Source: Georgenia subflava (GTDB lineage: Bacteria; Actinomycetota; Actinomycetes; Actinomycetales; Actinomycetaceae). From it: a DNA stretch of 64,000 bases. A program made the position numbers and the translations under genes. The notes beneath the pieces are model-generated. The model was not told where the DNA came from. It saw only the letters and a list, made by a program, of their open reading frames with translations, and ran no database searches. Shown here in pieces: positions 61,575-64,000 of the stretch (its first letter is position 1; every line of letters begins with the position of its first letter). The stretch spans positions 248,001-312,000 of the forward strand of contig NZ_VUKD01000003.1 in assembly GCF_009193155.1 (NCBI RefSeq), given 5' to 3'.

Positions 61575-61925
61575 ATGGCAGAACGCTCACTACGCGGTAT
61601 GAAGATCGGCGCCAACAGCATGGAGTCGGACGAGGGCGTTGACTTCGCCCCCCGGATCAAGGCCGAGTACACCTGTCCGGACGGGCACAGCTTCACGCTG
61701 CCCTTCTCGGTCGACGCCGAGCTCCCCGCCGTCTGGGAGTGCCGGTGCGGCAAGGAGGCGCTGCTGCGTGACGCCACCCGGCCCGAGCCCAAGAAGCCGG
61801 TCAAGCCACCGCGTACCCACTGGGACATGCTCCTCGAGCGTCGCAGCATCGCGGACCTGGAGGTCCTGCTCGACGAGCGCCTGACGCTGCTCCGCAGCGG
61901 CGAGCTCCGTCGTCGCAGCGCCTGA
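61575..61925 (+). CDS. rbpA: RNA polymerase-binding protein RbpA
   Basis: 116 residues. MAERSLRGMKIGANSMESDE, then AEYTCPDGHSFTLPFSVDAE and PAVWECRCGKEALL with the zinc cysteines, and the C-terminal sigma-interaction part THWDMLLERRSIADLEVLLD. RbpA binds RNA polymerase and the principal sigma factor and stabilises the open complex; it is restricted to actinobacteria. ATG 61575 is preferred over ATG 61569 because GAGGGAG is then spaced by 6 nt. Its stop is 6 nt from the stop of the convergent ppm gene. Confidence 0.97.
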   Translation: MAERSLRGMKIGANSMESDEGVDFAPRIKAEYTCPDGHSFTLPFSVDAELPAVWECRCGKEALLRDATRPEPKKPVKPPRTHWDMLLERRSIADLEVLLDERLTLLRSGELRRRSA

Positions 61926-61931
61926 GCCCGC

Positions 61932-62750
61932 TCACCTCGGCCCGCCCGGTCCTCGGACCCGGCGGGCCGTCGTGCGTCCGGGGCCGGCGGCCTGCCCACG
62001 CCGGCGGGCCAGACCGCGGACGGCCCGGACCAGCTGGGCGCCCCGGTGCGCGGCGCCCCACGCGGTGGTGCGCCACAGTGCCTCCACCACGATCGCCCGG
62101 CTCATCTTGGACTGGCCCTCGGCCCGCTCGACGAAGCTGATCGGGACCTCGACGATCCGGCCGCCGCCACGGTGCACCCGCCACGTCATGTCCACCTGGA
62201 AGCAGTAGCCCTGCGACTCGATGTCCGCCAGCGGCAGGGCCCGCAGCGTCGCGGCCCGGTAGACCCGGAAGCCACCGGTGGCGTCGCGCACCGGGACCCC
62301 GAGGGCGAGGCGCACCCACACGTTGCCGCCGCGGGAGAGCAGCTCGCGGTGGGCGGGCCAGTTCACCACCTCCCCGCCGGGTACCCAGCGAGAACCCAGC
62401 ACGAGGTCCGGCGCGTCGCTCTCGGCGGCCCGGGCGAGCAGCCGCGGCAGGTCCTCGGGGCGGTGGCTGCCGTCGGCGTCCATCTCCACGACCAGGTCGT
62501 AGCCCCGCTCCAGCGCCCACCCGAAGCCGGCCACGTAGGCGCGCCCCAGCCCCTCCTTGGCCGCGCGGTGCAGCACGTGCACGGACGCGTCGCGGGCGGC
62601 CCGGTCGTCGGCGAGGGCGCCGGTGCCGTCCGGGCTGGCGTCGTCGACCACGAGGATGTCGGCGTCGGGAACCGCCTCCCGCGTGCGACGCAGGGCGTGC
62701 GGGAGCGCCGCCCGCTCGTTGTACGTGGGGATGATGACGAGCGTCCTCAT
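61932..62750 (-). CDS. ppm1: Polyprenol monophosphomannose synthase
   Basis: 272 residues, GT2 glycosyltransferase. LVIIPTYNERAALPHALRRT, LVVDDASPDGTG, VVEMDADGSHRPEDLP (DxD metal motif) and SQGYCFQVDMTWR are those of Ppm1/DPM1. It transfers mannose from GDP-mannose to polyprenol phosphate for lipoglycan synthesis and protein mannosylation. A basic, Gly-rich tail of 30 residues follows the domain. The ATG overlaps the lnt stop by 4 nt; in mycobacteria the two functions are fused in one chain. Confidence 0.94.
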   Translation of the reverse strand: MRTLVIIPTYNERAALPHALRRTREAVPDADILVVDDASPDGTGALADDRAARDASVHVLHRAAKEGLGRAYVAGFGWALERGYDLVVEMDADGSHRPEDLPRLLARAAESDAPDLVLGSRWVPGGEVVNWPAHRELLSRGGNVWVRLALGVPVRDATGGFRVYRAATLRALPLADIESQGYCFQVDMTWRVHRGGGRIVEVPISFVERAEGQSKMSRAIVVEALWRTTAWGAAHRGAQLVRAVRGLARRRGQAAGPGRTTARRVRGPGGPR

Positions 62751-64000
62751 CGGCGTCCCCTGCCCCTCGGCCGGCGTGCGCCCCGTCGTCGCTCGCGGGC
62801 CCGCCCGACGGAGGCGACGACGCCCGCCAGCACGGCCGCGGCAGCGAGGACACCGACGGCGAGGGCGGGCCACTGGCCGAGCCGGTCGGACACGGTGAGG
62901 GACGTGCGCAGCGGCAGCCGCTCGATCATCTGCTCGGCGGTGTAGTGCCCGGTGCTCTCCATCACCACGCCGTTGGGGCTGATGATGCCGCTCACGCCGA
63001 CGGTGGAGACGTGGACGACGGCGCGGCCGTGCTCGACCGCCCGGAACCGGGACATGGCCAGCTGCTGGCTGGACTCCTGCGTCAGTCCGAAGGAGGCGTT
63101 GTTCGTCGGGATGACGATCAGCTCTCCCCCGGCGACCACCGACTCGCGGATCAGCTCGTCGTAGGCGACCTCGAAGCAGATCCCGACGGCGATCGGGACC
63201 GTGCGGCCGAGGCGCTCGATCTGGACGGGTACCAGTCCCATCTCGGTACCGGCCAGCATGTCGACGGTGATGAGGTCGACGGCGGAGGTGAACGTGCGGA
63301 AGAAGTCCCGGTGCGGCATGTACTCGCCGAACGGCACGGGGTGCTGCTTGGCGTAGCTCACCTGGCTGCCGGCGCCGGGCTCCCACAGGATCATCTCGTT
63401 GTACCGCTGGCGGACGTCGGGGTCCTCCGGGTCGGTGAGGTAACGCTGGGTGCCGAGCAGGATCGGGGCGCCGATGCTCTGGGCGGCGGCGTCGACCGTG
63501 GCGGCGACCTCGGCGTCGGTGCGCGGGTCGATGTCCGCGGCGCTCTCCGGCCACAGGACGAGGTCGAGCTCGCCGGGGGCGACGTGGTCCAGCAGCGCCT
63601 GGGTCCCCGCCGCGTGGTTCGCCGTGACGGCGCGCGCCTGGGACACGGCCTCGGCCCCCTGCTCGGGCACGTTGCCCTGCACGGCGCCGACGCGGATCGT
63701 GCCGGACTCGGCGCGGGTGCCCAGCGGCACGAGCCACGGGGCGAAGGTCAGGGCGGCCGCGAGCAGCAGCACCGCGCTGGCGGACCCGACGCGCCAGCCG
63801 CGCAGGTGCACCAGCGCCTGCGCGAGGAGCGCGCCGATGACGACGACGGCGGCGCTGACCAGCACGGTCGAGCCCACCGAGGCCAGCCGCAGCAGCGGGG
63901 CGTCGGTCTGGGAGAAGGCCAGCGTGCCCCAGGGGAACCCGCCGAAGGGCCACCGGGCCCGGACCTGCTCGACGGCCACCCAGAGGACCGCGACGGCGAG
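62747..64000 (-). CDS. lnt: Apolipoprotein N-acyltransferase Lnt, 5' end cut off
   Basis: The visible C-terminal 417 residues include several membrane segments, the nitrilase-like domain and a final membrane segment. The catalytic triad is intact: Glu in LVLWPESAAD, Lys in VSYAKQHPVPFGEY, Cys in GICFEVAYDE. It adds the third acyl chain to the N-terminal Cys of lipoproteins on the outer face of the membrane. The gene runs off the right edge. The basic tail ARERRRGARRPRGRGRR after the last segment is on the cytoplasmic side. Confidence 0.94.
   Translation of the reverse strand, partial: LAVAVLWVAVEQVRARWPFGGFPWGTLAFSQTDAPLLRLASVGSTVLVSAAVVVIGALLAQALVHLRGWRVGSASAVLLLAAALTFAPWLVPLGTRAESGTIRVGAVQGNVPEQGAEAVSQARAVTANHAAGTQALLDHVAPGELDLVLWPESAADIDPRTDAEVAATVDAAAQSIGAPILLGTQRYLTDPEDPDVRQRYNEMILWEPGAGSQVSYAKQHPVPFGEYMPHRDFFRTFTSAVDLITVDMLAGTEMGLVPVQIERLGRTVPIAVGICFEVAYDELIRESVVAGGELIVIPTNNASFGLTQESSQQLAMSRFRAVEHGRAVVHVSTVGVSGIISPNGVVMESTGHYTAEQMIERLPLRTSLTVSDRLGQWPALAVGVLAAAAVLAGVVASVGRARERRRGARRPRGRGRR

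Overview
The window is about 75% GC, has long ORFs in every frame, frequent GTG and TTG starts, tight 4-nt gene overlaps, and a set of markers found only in actinobacteria: RbpA, GarA, an FtsR-like MerR, DUF881/DUF1290 genes, a polyprenol-phosphate-mannose synthase beside Lnt, DUF222-HNH nucleases and an ECF42/DGPF pair. It is a chromosomal segment of a high-GC actinobacterium. I would guess order Micrococcales (Cellulomonas/Georgenia-like), but the sequence alone does not fix the genus. I see no rRNA, tRNA, prophage, insertion sequence or CRISPR array.

Layout. 1-5.3 kb (minus): a MoxR ATPase, DUF58 and TgpA transglutaminase operon, then a sucrase/ferredoxin-like gene cut by the window edge. 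5.6-16.1 kb: single accessory genes (VOC proteins, a LuxR-type regulator with a TPR-like body, DUF5701, an ICMT-like methyltransferase, an FAD oxidase, a DUF222-HNH protein) and the pair DUF6328-arfB. 16.3-18.9 kb: a two-gene unit of cyclase-family hydrolase and ThDP enzyme. 19.1-24.3 kb: pepN, an RNase H with an extra N-terminal domain, an LLM oxidoreductase and DUF4126. 24.5-30.1 kb: the conserved actinobacterial block pgsA-like, DUF881, DUF1290, DUF881, garA, ftsR, bifunctional nuclease, merR, without the gcvH that lies in the mycobacterial version. 30.2-33.6 kb: a lipoprotein, a divergent carbamoyltransferase homologue, DUF1801 and DUF2695. 33.7-39.1 kb: a complete oligopeptide-type ABC operon (SBP, two permeases, two ATPases). 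39.2-48 kb: an MFS exporter, a pterin-dehydratase/VOC fusion, RibD-like reductase, GNAT, a membrane-anchored double VOC protein, the DGPF-ECF42 pair and a DUF2975-XRE pair. 48-55.3 kb: a UvrA2-type ATPase, VOC, AraC and MarR on one strand, facing two LLM oxidoreductases of which the second is fused to a covalent-flavin oxidase. 55.4-64 kb: DinB, aminoglycoside-phosphotransferase-like, HemK-like methyltransferase, hotdog protein, LLM, VOC, esterase, BioY, RbpA, Ppm and Lnt (cut by the right edge).

How genes work together. The MoxR-DUF58-TgpA operon and the GarA/FtsR block are housekeeping units. Lnt and Ppm serve lipoprotein and lipoglycan maturation. The MarR/LLM divergon has two well-formed promoters whose -35 boxes overlap, so MarR can control both sides; with UvrA2, VOC and AraC next to it, this looks like a xenobiotic-response locus. 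The ECF42 sigma factor sits directly behind the DGPF gene, which has an ECF42-type promoter. rbpA has a SigR/SigH-type promoter.

The most unusual general feature is a set of short tandem-repeat arrays with unit lengths of 21, 22, 24 and about 38 bp. All four non-palindromic intergenic arrays lie between divergently transcribed gene pairs. In-frame repeats of 15-33 bp also occur in at least five proteins. Many genes have a TANNNT box ending 6-8 nt before the start codon, which predicts leaderless transcripts.
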